Of a DNA stretch of 64,000 bases, positions 44,315 to 53,083 are shown piece by piece; within the stretch, counting starts at the first letter, position 1, and each line of letters opens with the position of its first letter. The notes beneath the pieces are model-generated. The model saw nothing but the letters and a program-made list of their open reading frames with translations. It searched no databases and was not told the DNA's origin. The translations under genes were made by a program, and so were the position numbers. Source of the DNA: JAFGAS01 sp963809875 (GTDB taxonomy: Bacteria; Desulfobacterota; Zymogenia; Zymogenales; Zymogenaceae); contig CAWELC010000009.1 of NCBI GenBank assembly GCA_963809875.1, positions 310,001 through 374,000 on the forward strand, given 5' to 3'.

Positions 44315-44521
44315 TTGAGACATAATAACGTTAAGAGCTTTCGAGAACAGCTTTTGATGAGCAAGGCCGAACTGGCGCGCAAGGCCGGCGTCTCTCCTTT
44401 GACCATTGACCGTATAGAAAAAGGGAAAGAATGCCGAATGGACACCAAGCGTAAGATCCTTTTCGCCCTGGGACTTGATCTGGACGAGAAGGAGAAGATT
44501 TTTGCCAGTTCATCGGGTTAG
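44315..44521 (+). CDS. Small XRE-type helix-turn-helix protein
   Basis: The 68-residue product is essentially one HTH_3/Cro-type domain: SKAELARKAGVSPLTIDRIEKG followed by RMDTKRKILFALGLDLDEKEK. The start is TTG 44315, chosen because the strong RBS gggggggaag lies just before it. pilM begins 15 bp after the stop, so it is probably the first gene of the pilus operon and might regulate it. Small HTH genes in this position are a feature I associate with deltaproteobacterial pil clusters. Confidence 0.8.
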   Translation: MRHNNVKSFREQLLMSKAELARKAGVSPLTIDRIEKGKECRMDTKRKILFALGLDLDEKEKIFASSSG

Positions 44522-44536
44522 TCCGGGGAGAAAGTA

Positions 44537-45595
44537 ATGTTTGGGAGTAAAAAGGATGTTGTCGGGATCGATATCGGGTCGAGCTCCATCAAGCTGGTCG
44601 AAATAAAAGAGGCCAAGAAGGGCTACCAGCTGACCAATTTCGGCATCGCCGAACTGCATCCCGAGACGATCGTGGACGGCGCCATCATGGATACGGCGGC
44701 GGTTGTTGACGCGATACAGAGCCTCGTATCCGGTCTGAAGGTAAAGGTCCGGGACGTGGTCACGTCCGTATCCGGAAACGCCGTTCGTATTCAAAAGATA
44801 TCGCTTCCTTCCATGACCAAAGAAGAGCTGGATGAGTCGATCCAGTGGGAGGCCGAGCAATATATCCCGTTCGATATTTCCGACGTCAATATAGACTTTC
44901 AGATCCTCGATACCCTCGACGACGGCTCGGGCCAGATGGAGGTTATGCTGGCCGCCGCAAAGAAAGACGTGATCAACGAGTACGTCGCGGTCATCAGCGA
45001 GGCGGGACTCAATGTCGTCGTCGTCGACGTGGACTGTTTCGCCCTCGAGAATATGTTTGACGTCAATTACCAGTTCGAGACGGGAGACATCATCGCCCTG
45101 GTGAATATCGGGGCGAGCTTCACCAACATCAATATCATGAAGAACGGTATGAGCGCCTTTACGCGTGATATCGCCTCAGGCGGCAATCAGTATACCGAGG
45201 AACTGCAGAAGCGCTTTTCCATCAGCTATGATGACGCCGAGTCCCTCAAGGTCGGGAAGGGCGGAAAGGATATCTCGCGCGAAGAGATAAAAAAGGTTAT
45301 CGACCAGGTTTCAGGCGACCTGGTTGCCTCGGAAATCCAAAAGACTATCGACTATTTCCTCTCCCAGGGGGTCCACCACTCCATTGGAAAGATCTATCTC
45401 TCAGGGGGGACATCCAAAACCCAGGGACTGGCCAAGATCATCGCCGATAAGGCGGGGATCCCCATTGAGGTGATCAATCCCTTCGCTAACATCGACTACA
45501 ATGAAAAGCTCTTTGATGCGGCTTACATCCAGGAAATTGCTCCCTTCGGGTCGGTGGGGGTCGGATTGGCGCTCAGGAGGGTGGGCGACCGATGA
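44537..45595 (+). CDS. pilM: Type IV pilus assembly ATPase-fold protein PilM
   Basis: PilM is an actin-like cytoplasmic protein that binds PilN at the inner membrane. The 352-aa sequence opens VVGIDIGSSSIKLVEIKE, has WEAEQYIPFDISDVNIDFQI and the nucleotide-site segments DVDCFALENMF and LVNIGASFTNINIM, and ends IYLSGGTSKTQGLAKIIA. Length and order fit the family. Its stop overlaps the pilN start by 4 nt. Confidence 0.94.
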   Translation: MFGSKKDVVGIDIGSSSIKLVEIKEAKKGYQLTNFGIAELHPETIVDGAIMDTAAVVDAIQSLVSGLKVKVRDVVTSVSGNAVRIQKISLPSMTKEELDESIQWEAEQYIPFDISDVNIDFQILDTLDDGSGQMEVMLAAAKKDVINEYVAVISEAGLNVVVVDVDCFALENMFDVNYQFETGDIIALVNIGASFTNINIMKNGMSAFTRDIASGGNQYTEELQKRFSISYDDAESLKVGKGGKDISREEIKKVIDQVSGDLVASEIQKTIDYFLSQGVHHSIGKIYLSGGTSKTQGLAKIIADKAGIPIEVINPFANIDYNEKLFDAAYIQEIAPFGSVGVGLALRRVGDR

Positions 45596-46218
45596 TAAAA
45601 ATAAACCTCCTCGCTACCCGTGAGGTCAAAAAAAGGGATACCTTCCAGCAGCAGATCGTGCTGTTCGTGCTGTGCGTTCTGGTGGGTTTGGGTGCGATTG
45701 CCTATGTGCATATCAATATAAACAACAAGATAAAGACCGTCAACACCGAAAAAGAAAGCGTCGATAAATCGCTGGCGAGCCTCAAGAAGGAAGTCGGCGA
45801 TCTCAATGAGTATAAGAAGAAGACCGAAGACCTGGAATACAAACGCAATATTATCAACACCCTCGAGGTTGGGCGCAACGGGCCGGTCCATCTCCTTGAC
45901 GATTTCTCCCAGGCAATGCCCCAGGCGCTCTGGATCGAGGAATTCACCCTCAAGGGAGACGCCCTTACCGTAAAGGGATATGCTTCCGACAATGAGACAA
46001 TTGCGACGTTCATGATGAACCTCACTAACAGGCCCTACTTCTCGAGCGTAAACCTCGTCAAGAGTGAAAAGACGACATCAGGCGGACTGACCGTTAACCG
46101 CTTTACCCTGACGATGAAGGTGAGCTACCCCGGCCCGGAAAAACCGGTGGAAAAGAAAGAAGGGGACAAAAGAAGTCAAGAAGAAGGCGTGACGAGCAAC
46201 ACGCGCGCAAAACTATAG
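45592..46218 (+). CDS. pilN: Type IV pilus inner-membrane protein PilN
   Basis: PilN begins MIKINLLATREVKKRD, the conserved INLLP-type peptide that docks into PilM, then a membrane helix (VLFVLCVLVGLGAIAYVHI) and a periplasmic coiled coil and ferredoxin-like domain. At 208 aa it is normal. The last 25 residues are odd; a shift by one base in an A-rich stretch near 46165 would give an earlier TGA at about 46190 with a Lys-rich end, so a small indel is possible there. Confidence 0.9.
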   Translation: MIKINLLATREVKKRDTFQQQIVLFVLCVLVGLGAIAYVHININNKIKTVNTEKESVDKSLASLKKEVGDLNEYKKKTEDLEYKRNIINTLEVGRNGPVHLLDDFSQAMPQALWIEEFTLKGDALTVKGYASDNETIATFMMNLTNRPYFSSVNLVKSEKTTSGGLTVNRFTLTMKVSYPGPEKPVEKKEGDKRSQEEGVTSNTRAKL

Positions 46219-46227
46219 GAGCACGGG

Positions 46228-46800
46228 ATGGCATTTTCACCCGACATGATCAAGAAACTTCCGACTCAGTACAAGGCACTTATCCTCGTCGGTACGCTGG
46301 CCTTGATAGGTGCCGCTTACTACTTCGGCGTCTATACCGGCAAGCAGGACGATCTCAACAAGATAACCGAGGAGCTGAACAGCCAGAAGAAGGAGCTTCA
46401 GAAGCTCGAGGATACGAAAAAGAACCTCGTGGCCTATAAAGCCAAGGTCAGCGAGCTTGAGGCGGAGCTGAACCTCCTCTTGGTGCAGATCCCCAAGAGT
46501 TCGGAGATACCGGGAATACTTTCGAACGTATCCACGAAAGGAAGAGAGTCCGGATTGACGTTCCTTCTCTTCCAGCCGGATAAGGAGGTCAAGAGTAAGG
46601 ACAAGAAGTATACCGAGGTCCCGGTAAATATACGCGTCGAAGGCACCTATCAGAGCTTCGCTGTCTTCCTGGATAAGGTGCGCAGACTCGAGCGAATCAT
46701 TAACATCAGGGACGTCTCCATGAAGAAGAAGGCGGTCAAAGAGTCCAATGTTATCCTTGAAATCTCGTGCAAAGCGGTGACGTTTAAATTCGCCGAATAA
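46228..46800 (+). CDS. pilO: Type IV pilus inner-membrane protein PilO
   Basis: PilO pairs with PilN to form the periplasmic alignment complex. One N-terminal helix (ALILVGTLALIGAAYYFGVY), a coiled coil (KITEELNSQKKELQKLEDTK) and a C-terminal domain (EVPVNIRVEGTYQSFAVFLD, LERIINIRDVSM) are in the standard order. 190 aa. RBS gagcacggg before ATG 46228; pilP follows after 5 bp. Confidence 0.92.
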   Translation: MAFSPDMIKKLPTQYKALILVGTLALIGAAYYFGVYTGKQDDLNKITEELNSQKKELQKLEDTKKNLVAYKAKVSELEAELNLLLVQIPKSSEIPGILSNVSTKGRESGLTFLLFQPDKEVKSKDKKYTEVPVNIRVEGTYQSFAVFLDKVRRLERIINIRDVSMKKKAVKESNVILEISCKAVTFKFAE

Positions 46801-46805
46801 CGCGG

Positions 46806-47786
46806 ATGGTATCGGCATTGAAAAAAAGACACTTTATCTTCAGTATTATTCTCATCGGCACTTTCTCCGTTACGTCGGGTTGTTCCGACCTGACGGATAA
46901 GTATGGAGACCTCTTGCCCGGGTTCCTCAAGTCCAAGGCAAAAGAGGAAGAGCCGGTTGTCCACAAGCTCAAACCGACCGAGGAAATACGGAGTTCGGCG
47001 CCTCTGGGATTCACACCGAGCGCAACCGTTCCGGTCGTCGAGGGGGAGGGCGTTCCCGGCAAGCCCGGCGCGGGCGGGCCGGTGGTGATAGACAAGACCA
47101 CCGAAAAGGCGCCGGCCACCCCTGGGACCAAGAAAACGCCCGATACGGGGACGGCCAAGAAGGAAGGCGAGAAGTCAACTCCGCCGGCAGGACTCGATAA
47201 GGAAGGCAAGCCCGTTACGCCCGACAAGAGCAAGGCTCCGGAAACGGCGGAAAAGAAACCCGCTCCGACGCCCGGGACCAAGACTCCGGCTGTCGAGCCC
47301 GCCAAGCCCACACCGGGCGGCACCACTGCAGGGGGCGGCTTATTGTCAGGTGAGGACATAGCGGTTCTGGCCCTCGTCCCGGAGGCGGGCGCTCCCACGT
47401 TATCGGCCTCAAAACCGGTGGACTCCCTCATGGACAAGGAGTATGTGTACGACCCGACCGGCAAGAGGGACCCGTTCAGACCCTTCAACCTGAAGGTCGA
47501 AAAGAAGTCGGAGGTGCCCCCTGAAGAGCTTACTCCTCTGCAGCGCTATAACCTATCGCAGCTCAAGCTGACGGCAATCATATACGATTCCGAAAAGGGG
47601 ACGGGTATCGCCATGGTGGAAGCCCCGGACAAAAAGGGGTACAACATCATCGTCGGCTCGGAGGTCGGCGGCGGAAGGGTGGTACGCATCACCGAGACCG
47701 ACGTGCAGGTCGAGATGAACTACGAAGATTTTTACGGAAATACCGAGAAACGGATTGAGACGTTAAAGATTGCGGGAGGAAAATAG
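46806..47786 (+). CDS. pilP: Type IV pilus lipoprotein PilP with an expanded Pro/Lys-rich linker
   Basis: PilP links the PilNO complex to the PilQ secretin. A lipoprotein signal (IILIGTFSVTSGC) is followed by a long low-complexity linker of about 170 residues rich in Pro, Lys and Thr, then the PilP beta domain: YDPTGKRDPFRPF, LSQLKLTAIIYD, GYNIIVGSEVG and FYGNTEKRIETLKI. At 326 aa it is much longer than the gammaproteobacterial form (about 175); long linkers suit a wide periplasm. The pilQ ATG comes immediately after the stop. Confidence 0.92.
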   Translation: MVSALKKRHFIFSIILIGTFSVTSGCSDLTDKYGDLLPGFLKSKAKEEEPVVHKLKPTEEIRSSAPLGFTPSATVPVVEGEGVPGKPGAGGPVVIDKTTEKAPATPGTKKTPDTGTAKKEGEKSTPPAGLDKEGKPVTPDKSKAPETAEKKPAPTPGTKTPAVEPAKPTPGGTTAGGGLLSGEDIAVLALVPEAGAPTLSASKPVDSLMDKEYVYDPTGKRDPFRPFNLKVEKKSEVPPEELTPLQRYNLSQLKLTAIIYDSEKGTGIAMVEAPDKKGYNIIVGSEVGGGRVVRITETDVQVEMNYEDFYGNTEKRIETLKIAGGK

Positions 47787-50272
47787 ATGAACAAGAACAC
47801 CGTTAAATGTATCGGTTTGTTATTCCTCCTTTTGATGATCATGTCGCCGATACATGGGTGTGTCACCGGCACGACACAGCCGGTTTCCGGGGTGGCACCG
47901 TCACCGAAAAGACGGTCACCCTGGATTCTATCAAGGAAATGGAAGACCGGGTGATCGTAACACTTTCGGGCAACGCTGAGCTGAGCTATACCCCTTATCG
48001 TCTCGAATCCCCGCTCAGGCTCGTCATCGATATTCCGGAAGCCGCATTCGATAAATCGGAGAAAGACATAGCGGTCGGCAACGAGCACGATCAGCAAGGT
48101 ATCCAAGCTGGATATGACCTCGGACGGCGTGAAGATCGCCCGTCTTGAGATATATCTCACCGAGGACACGAACTACTTCATATCAAAGCCGTCCGATTAT
48201 CAGATTCAGGTCGAGGTTCAGAAGCTTTCCGGCGCCCCCGTTGCGGAAACAACGCCAACGGCACCGGTATCGGAGCCGACCACGACGACGTTTCCTCCCG
48301 CGACAAAGATCATCAATATCGTCGCCGATAGCGAGACGGACGGAACCCTGGTAACGATACTGACCGACGGGAACGTGGAGAACTTCGAATCTTTCGTCCT
48401 GGAGAGTCCCGTACCGACTGGTCGTGGATATTAAAGGGCTGAAAAATACGTTTCCCGACAAAGAGATAAAAGTCAGTGGCGCGGATGTGAAGGTAGTCAG
48501 AATCGGGACCTATCCTGACAAGACGCGGGTGGTGATGGAATCCCCGTCTCCGGACAAGCTCAGTACGTATAATGTATTTCCCCTGGATAACAAGCTGATG
48601 ATCTCGTTCCGCAAGGCCGGCGAGATGCTCCTGGGGTCGATTCCTGCCCCTCCGCCCCCCGCTCCCGCGGAGACGCCAAAGGCACCGCCTGCCCCAACAG
48701 AGTCTGCCGCCGAGGTGCCCGTGACGGAACTTGGGCCCACGACAGGGTACGGCCAGGCCCCCGAGGCCCCGTCTTCGATGCCGGCGACCCTCCCGGGCGA
48801 AACGACGCCACCCGTCGAATCAATGGTGGTGCCGCCCGGAATGGCGGAAGCACCGACCGGGATAAGCGGCACCGAGGAGAAGGTCTATACCGGAAAGCCC
48901 ATGACCCTTATCTTCAGCAATGCCAAGGTCAAGGACCTCATTAACTTGATCGCGGAGTTCTCAAACGTAAGTATCGTCATCAAACCGGAAGTCCCCGATG
49001 ACCTGAAGCTGTCGCTCAGGCTCAAGAAGGTCCCGTGGGATCAGGCGCTGGATTTGATCGTGAGCCTGTCGGGGCTGGGCATCGTGCAGAAAGGAAACGT
49101 TATCATCGTCACGACACAGGCAAAGCTGAACGAGGAGATCCAGAGCGAGTACAAGTTCAAGAAGAACCTGGAAGACGACGAGCCCCTGGTGACCCGCCAG
49201 GTGAACGTTATCTATCGCAAGAACCCGTCCCCGACGACGATATCGACGGGAGGCACGACTGTGACACCAACCCCGACCACGGTTGACATCGTGGCGGCCA
49301 TCAATAACGCAAAGATGCTGAGCACCCGCGGATCGATCGCCTGGGCACCGTCTGGTGATATGATCATCGTAACCGATACAATGGCCAGAGCCGATAAGAT
49401 AATAGAGATGATCCACCTTCTGGATACGCCGGAAAAGCAGCCGGAGGTGAGGATCGAGGCAAGAATCGTTGAAATCAACGATACGTACGAACAGGACCTG
49501 GGAATCAAGTGGGTGGCGGGGTACAGCGGGAACGCCGGCGATGAATCGTATAAAGGGTCCGGTGGACTGTTGGATGCCGGGGGCCTCAACACCGCCGACA
49601 ACTTCGACATAACCAAACAGATATTCCCTCAGCTGCCGCTGACGGCACTCAACTCCTTCGGCGGAGCCGGGGCGATGATCGGCCTCTTGGGTAACGCCCT
49701 GCGCCTGGACATCCAGCTCCATGCTCTGGAGAGCCTGGGTGAGGCTCAGATCATCGAATCCCCCAAGGTGCGTGTCCTCAATAATGAGACGGCCACTCTC
49801 GAGATCACCACGAGCATTCCTCAGAGCAACCCGAGTGAAAAGACGGATGAGACCGGCAACGTCACCATTACATCGACGATCGAATACAAGGACTTTGCAA
49901 CCAAGCTCATCATCACCCCGACGGTAAATCCGGACGGAACCATCAAGCTTGACCTCGATCTGACGCACAACACGCAGGGCGATCCGGTGGTGCTCACCAA
50001 CACGAGCGGCATCGAGAATACCTATTTTACGGAACTCAAGAAAAACCTCATCACGAAGGTGCTGGTGGACAACCGAGACACAATCGTCATCGGCGGCCTC
50101 TATCGGAAGAATACGAACAGCACTGACGTGGGCCTTCCCGCACTGAAGGATATCCCGCTGTTGGGGTGGCTCTTCAAGACGAGAACATACGACCGACACC
50201 AGGCGGGAGCTCTTGATCTTCATAACCCCGACCGTCGTAAGGAGTGAGAATGAGGTTTCCACCGGCAAATAG
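47787..50272 (+). CDS. pilQ: Type IV pilus secretin PilQ (four frameshifts in the assembly)
   Basis: PilQ is the outer-membrane secretin. The reading begins at ATG 47787 with a lipoprotein-like signal (LLLMIMSPIHGC), slips near 47905-47915 to an AMIN domain (TVTLDSIKEMEDRVIVTLSG), slips near 48080-48095 (TISKVSKLDMTSDGVKIARL), and again near 48405-48415 in an extra-C CCC run (SPYRLVVDIKGLKNTFP). The longest frame, 48424-50247, has the STN and NolW-like domains (VKDLINLIAEFSNVSIVIK) and the secretin core. A last slip near 50185-50195 restores the family end TRRELLIFITPTVV, with TAG at 50270. About 825 aa when repaired. A strong terminator follows. Confidence 0.9.
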
Positions 50273-50296
50273 TAGTACATTCTAATCCGATAATCA

Positions 50297-50332
50297 GTGC
50301 ACCCGATTTCATTCGGGTGCACATTTTTTTTT
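50297..50332 (+). terminator. Rho-independent terminator after pilQ
   Basis: A perfect 10-bp stem (GTGCACCCGA with TCGGGTGCAC), 6-nt loop, then nine Ts. It lies 24 bp after the repaired pilQ stop and before aroC, so it separates the pil and aro transcripts, at least partly. Confidence 0.93.
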
Positions 50333-50343
50333 GACGAGTGCCT

Positions 50344-51498
50344 ATGTTTACCTTTTCATCAGCGGGGGAATCTCACGGACAGGCCGTTGTGGCCCTGCTT
50401 TCCGGCGTGCCGGCAGGATTTACCGTTTCGGTAGAGGCGATCGACGAACAGCTGAAACGGCGGCAAAAGGGATACGGGAGGGGGGGAAGGATGAGCATCG
50501 AGGCCGACCGGGTTCGAATCTTATCGGGGATCAGGGGAGGCATCACGATCGGAAGCCCGATAGCGCTCCTCGTCGAGAACCGCGATTTCGATAACTGGAA
50601 GGCCTATATGGATCCCGAGAGGATCTCCCCCGGCCGTGAGGTCAGCCGTCCCCGCCCGGGACACGCGGATCTGGCGGGGGGCATGAAATACGGGCATCGG
50701 GACATGAGGAACGTCCTGGAGCGCGCCAGCGCCCGCGAAACCGCGGCGCGTGTCGCCGCGGGCGCGGTGGCCCGGGTCATCCTGGGCGACTTCGATATCC
50801 GGTTCTTTGGATATGTCCTGGCCATAGGAGGGATACGGGTTGATCCGGGCGATCTTTCCTGCGAGGTCAGGGCCGAGAACGCGGCGCGGTCTCCCTTTTC
50901 GACCCCTGATTCGGCAAGGGATGAGGAGATGGCAGCGCTGGTCGACAGGGCTCGTCGGGACGGTGACACCCTCGGCGGGGTTGTGGAGTCGGTCGCGACG
51001 GGAATACCCGTCGGGTTGGGGGGGTGCGACCGTTGGGATAATCGCCTGGACGGCAGGCTGGCACGGGCGGTCATGAGCGTTCCTGCGATCAAGGGTGTGG
51101 AGATCGGTGACGGCTTTCACCTCGCAGACGTACCGGGGTCCGGGGCCCACGACGAGATATTTTATGGCGAAGGCAAGGGCTTTTTCAGAGAAACGAATCA
51201 CGCCGGCGGAGTCGAGGGAGGCGTTACGAACGGGCAGCCCCTTGTCGTGAGGGCGGCCATGAAACCGATACCGACCCTCATGCGGCCGCTGAGGTCGGTC
51301 GATATCGCGACAAAGGAATCGGTATCGGCGTCGGCCGAGCGAAGCGACGTATGCGCGGTACCGGCCGCGGCGGTCGTCGTCGAGGCAATGGTCGCGCTGA
51401 CACTGATCGAGGTCTTTCTCGAGAAATTCGGCGGGGATTGCCGCAGGGATATTCACGCCGCGCTCGGGTCATACAGAGAGAGGCTGGCCGAGTGGTAA
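50344..51498 (+). CDS. aroC: Chorismate synthase
   Basis: AroC converts EPSP to chorismate, the last shikimate-pathway step, using reduced FMN. Signatures are complete: FSSAGESHGQ at the start, RRQKGYGRGGRM, RPGHADLAGGMKYGHRDMRN, ERASARETAARVAAGAVAR and the C-terminal RSDVCAVPAAAVVVEAM. The ATG 50344 gives 384 aa; GTG 50338 is two codons earlier. Its end overlaps aroK by 7 bp. Confidence 0.95.
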   Translation: MFTFSSAGESHGQAVVALLSGVPAGFTVSVEAIDEQLKRRQKGYGRGGRMSIEADRVRILSGIRGGITIGSPIALLVENRDFDNWKAYMDPERISPGREVSRPRPGHADLAGGMKYGHRDMRNVLERASARETAARVAAGAVARVILGDFDIRFFGYVLAIGGIRVDPGDLSCEVRAENAARSPFSTPDSARDEEMAALVDRARRDGDTLGGVVESVATGIPVGLGGCDRWDNRLDGRLARAVMSVPAIKGVEIGDGFHLADVPGSGAHDEIFYGEGKGFFRETNHAGGVEGGVTNGQPLVVRAAMKPIPTLMRPLRSVDIATKESVSASAERSDVCAVPAAAVVVEAMVALTLIEVFLEKFGGDCRRDIHAALGSYRERLAEW

Positions 51499-52025
51499 CC
51501 CAACCCAACCTGGGCCTTGTCGGCTTTATGGGAACGGGAAAGACCCAAGTCGGCAGGATCGTCTCCGAACGGATGGACAGGGATTTCGTGGATATCGACG
51601 ATCAGATCGTCCGAACCGCCGGCATGTCGATCAACGAAATCTTCAGGATCTATGGTGAGGATTTCTTCAGGGATCTCGAGTCGACGATGATCGACAAGTT
51701 CTCCAACCGGGGAGATCTCGTGATCTCGACGGGAGGGGGGTCTCTCCTCAGGGTGGAAAACATCCGTAATCTCAAAAAAAATGGCGTGCTTATCTGCCTG
51801 ACGGCGTCCCCTGAAGAGATCGCCAGGCGAGTTGCCGACGACCGCCATCGCCCGCTTCTCAACGTGGGCGATCGCATCGGCTTCATTCGTGAGATGATGT
51901 CCAGGCGCAGCCAGTCGTATCGGGTATCCGATATCACGGTTAATACGGACGGAAAAAACGCGAACGCCGTCGCGCTGGAGGTGATCGACAGCTACCAGAG
52001 GTTTATAGGGCAATGGAAAAGGTAG
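51492..52025 (+). CDS. aroK: Shikimate kinase
   Basis: AroK phosphorylates shikimate. The P-loop GFMGTGKT, the VDIDDQIVR substrate site, TGGGSL and the lid RHRPLL are present. The frame is open from 51351, but only the part from GTG 51492 (MVTQPNLGLVGFM) matches, 177 aa. It overlaps aroC by 7 bp and aroB by 13 bp, so aroC-aroK-aroB are tightly coupled. Confidence 0.93.
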   Translation: MVTQPNLGLVGFMGTGKTQVGRIVSERMDRDFVDIDDQIVRTAGMSINEIFRIYGEDFFRDLESTMIDKFSNRGDLVISTGGGSLLRVENIRNLKKNGVLICLTASPEEIARRVADDRHRPLLNVGDRIGFIREMMSRRSQSYRVSDITVNTDGKNANAVALEVIDSYQRFIGQWKR

Positions 52026-53074
52026 CGGTACATCTCGACGACAGGAGCTACCCCATTATGATCGGCTCCGGTATTCTATCCGGGGTCGGCGGTCACCTGG
52101 GGGCCGGGGATGTATGCATACTCACCAATCCGCTCGTGGATCGACTCTACGGCGCCGTGATCCGGGACAGCATCGAGCGGGAGGGGGGCGTGGCGCACAG
52201 TATCGTCGTACCGGACGGCGAGACATCGAAAGATTTCGGACGTCTCCTGGAGGTCTATGACGCGCTGTTGACGCACGGGGCGCAGCGGAAGACCCCTCTC
52301 GTTGCCCTGGGAGGAGGGGTGATAGGGGATCTGGGCGGTTTTTGTGCGGCAACGTTCATGAGGGGGATCCCCTTTGTGCAGGTTCCGACAACCCTTCTTT
52401 CACAGGTAGACTCCTCGGTGGGGGGGAAGACCGCGGTGAACCACCCGCGGGGGAAGAACCTCATCGGCGTCTTTTACCAGCCGAAATTTGTATTCATCGA
52501 CATCGATACCCTCAATACGCTCCCGCCGGAGGAATTCCTGTCCGGTCTGGCCGAAGTGATAAAGTACGGTATCGTCCTGGACGGCGCGTTGTTCAGGCTC
52601 CTCGAAGAAAAGAGGGGGGCGATCCTCGCAAAGGAACGGGACGTTCTCGTGCCGATCATTAAGCGCTCCGTCGAGATAAAAGCGGACGTCGTCAGGCAGG
52701 ACGAGCGCGAAGAGGGGCTGCGCAGCGTCCTTAATTTCGGACACACCCTGGGTCACGCAGTCGAGAGGCTGGTTGGATACGGCCGCGTACGGCATGGAGA
52801 GGCGGTGGCCAAGGGTATGGCGTTTTCGGCCAACGTATCCCGCAAGATAGGGCTCATCTCGTCGGAAGAGTGCGATCGAATAGTCACTCTCCTGACCGCA
52901 TATGGCTTTGATCTCTCGATTCCGCCCTTTAGTGCCCGTGACTATAAAGATGCTTTAATTGTGGACAAAAAATCTCAAGGGGATATAATAAACTTCGTGC
53001 TTACCGAAGGTATCGGTCGTTTTATCTTGAAAAAGATTTCCGTCTTAGATATACTTGATTTCATTGAACAATAG
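52013..53074 (+). CDS. aroB: 3-Dehydroquinate synthase
   Basis: AroB cyclises DAHP to dehydroquinate using NAD and a metal ion. The 353-aa protein has the NAD region GGGVIGDLGGFCAATFMRG, TTLLSQVDSSVGGKTAVN and the metal His segments LNFGHTLGHAVE and RHGEAVAKGM. Start ATG 52013 lies inside the end of aroK. The FimV-like gene follows 9 bp downstream. Confidence 0.95.
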   Translation: MEKVAVHLDDRSYPIMIGSGILSGVGGHLGAGDVCILTNPLVDRLYGAVIRDSIEREGGVAHSIVVPDGETSKDFGRLLEVYDALLTHGAQRKTPLVALGGGVIGDLGGFCAATFMRGIPFVQVPTTLLSQVDSSVGGKTAVNHPRGKNLIGVFYQPKFVFIDIDTLNTLPPEEFLSGLAEVIKYGIVLDGALFRLLEEKRGAILAKERDVLVPIIKRSVEIKADVVRQDEREEGLRSVLNFGHTLGHAVERLVGYGRVRHGEAVAKGMAFSANVSRKIGLISSEECDRIVTLLTAYGFDLSIPPFSARDYKDALIVDKKSQGDIINFVLTEGIGRFILKKISVLDILDFIEQ

Positions 53075-53083
53075 GGGTCTTTT

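Noticed and set aside
46784..47488. 234-residue minus-strand Gly/Pro/Val-rich open frame
   Set aside because: Produced by the Pro-rich linker of pilP read on the other strand; overlaps a certain gene.
48961..50322. 453-residue minus-strand open frame
   Set aside because: Antisense of the pilQ secretin core and terminator.
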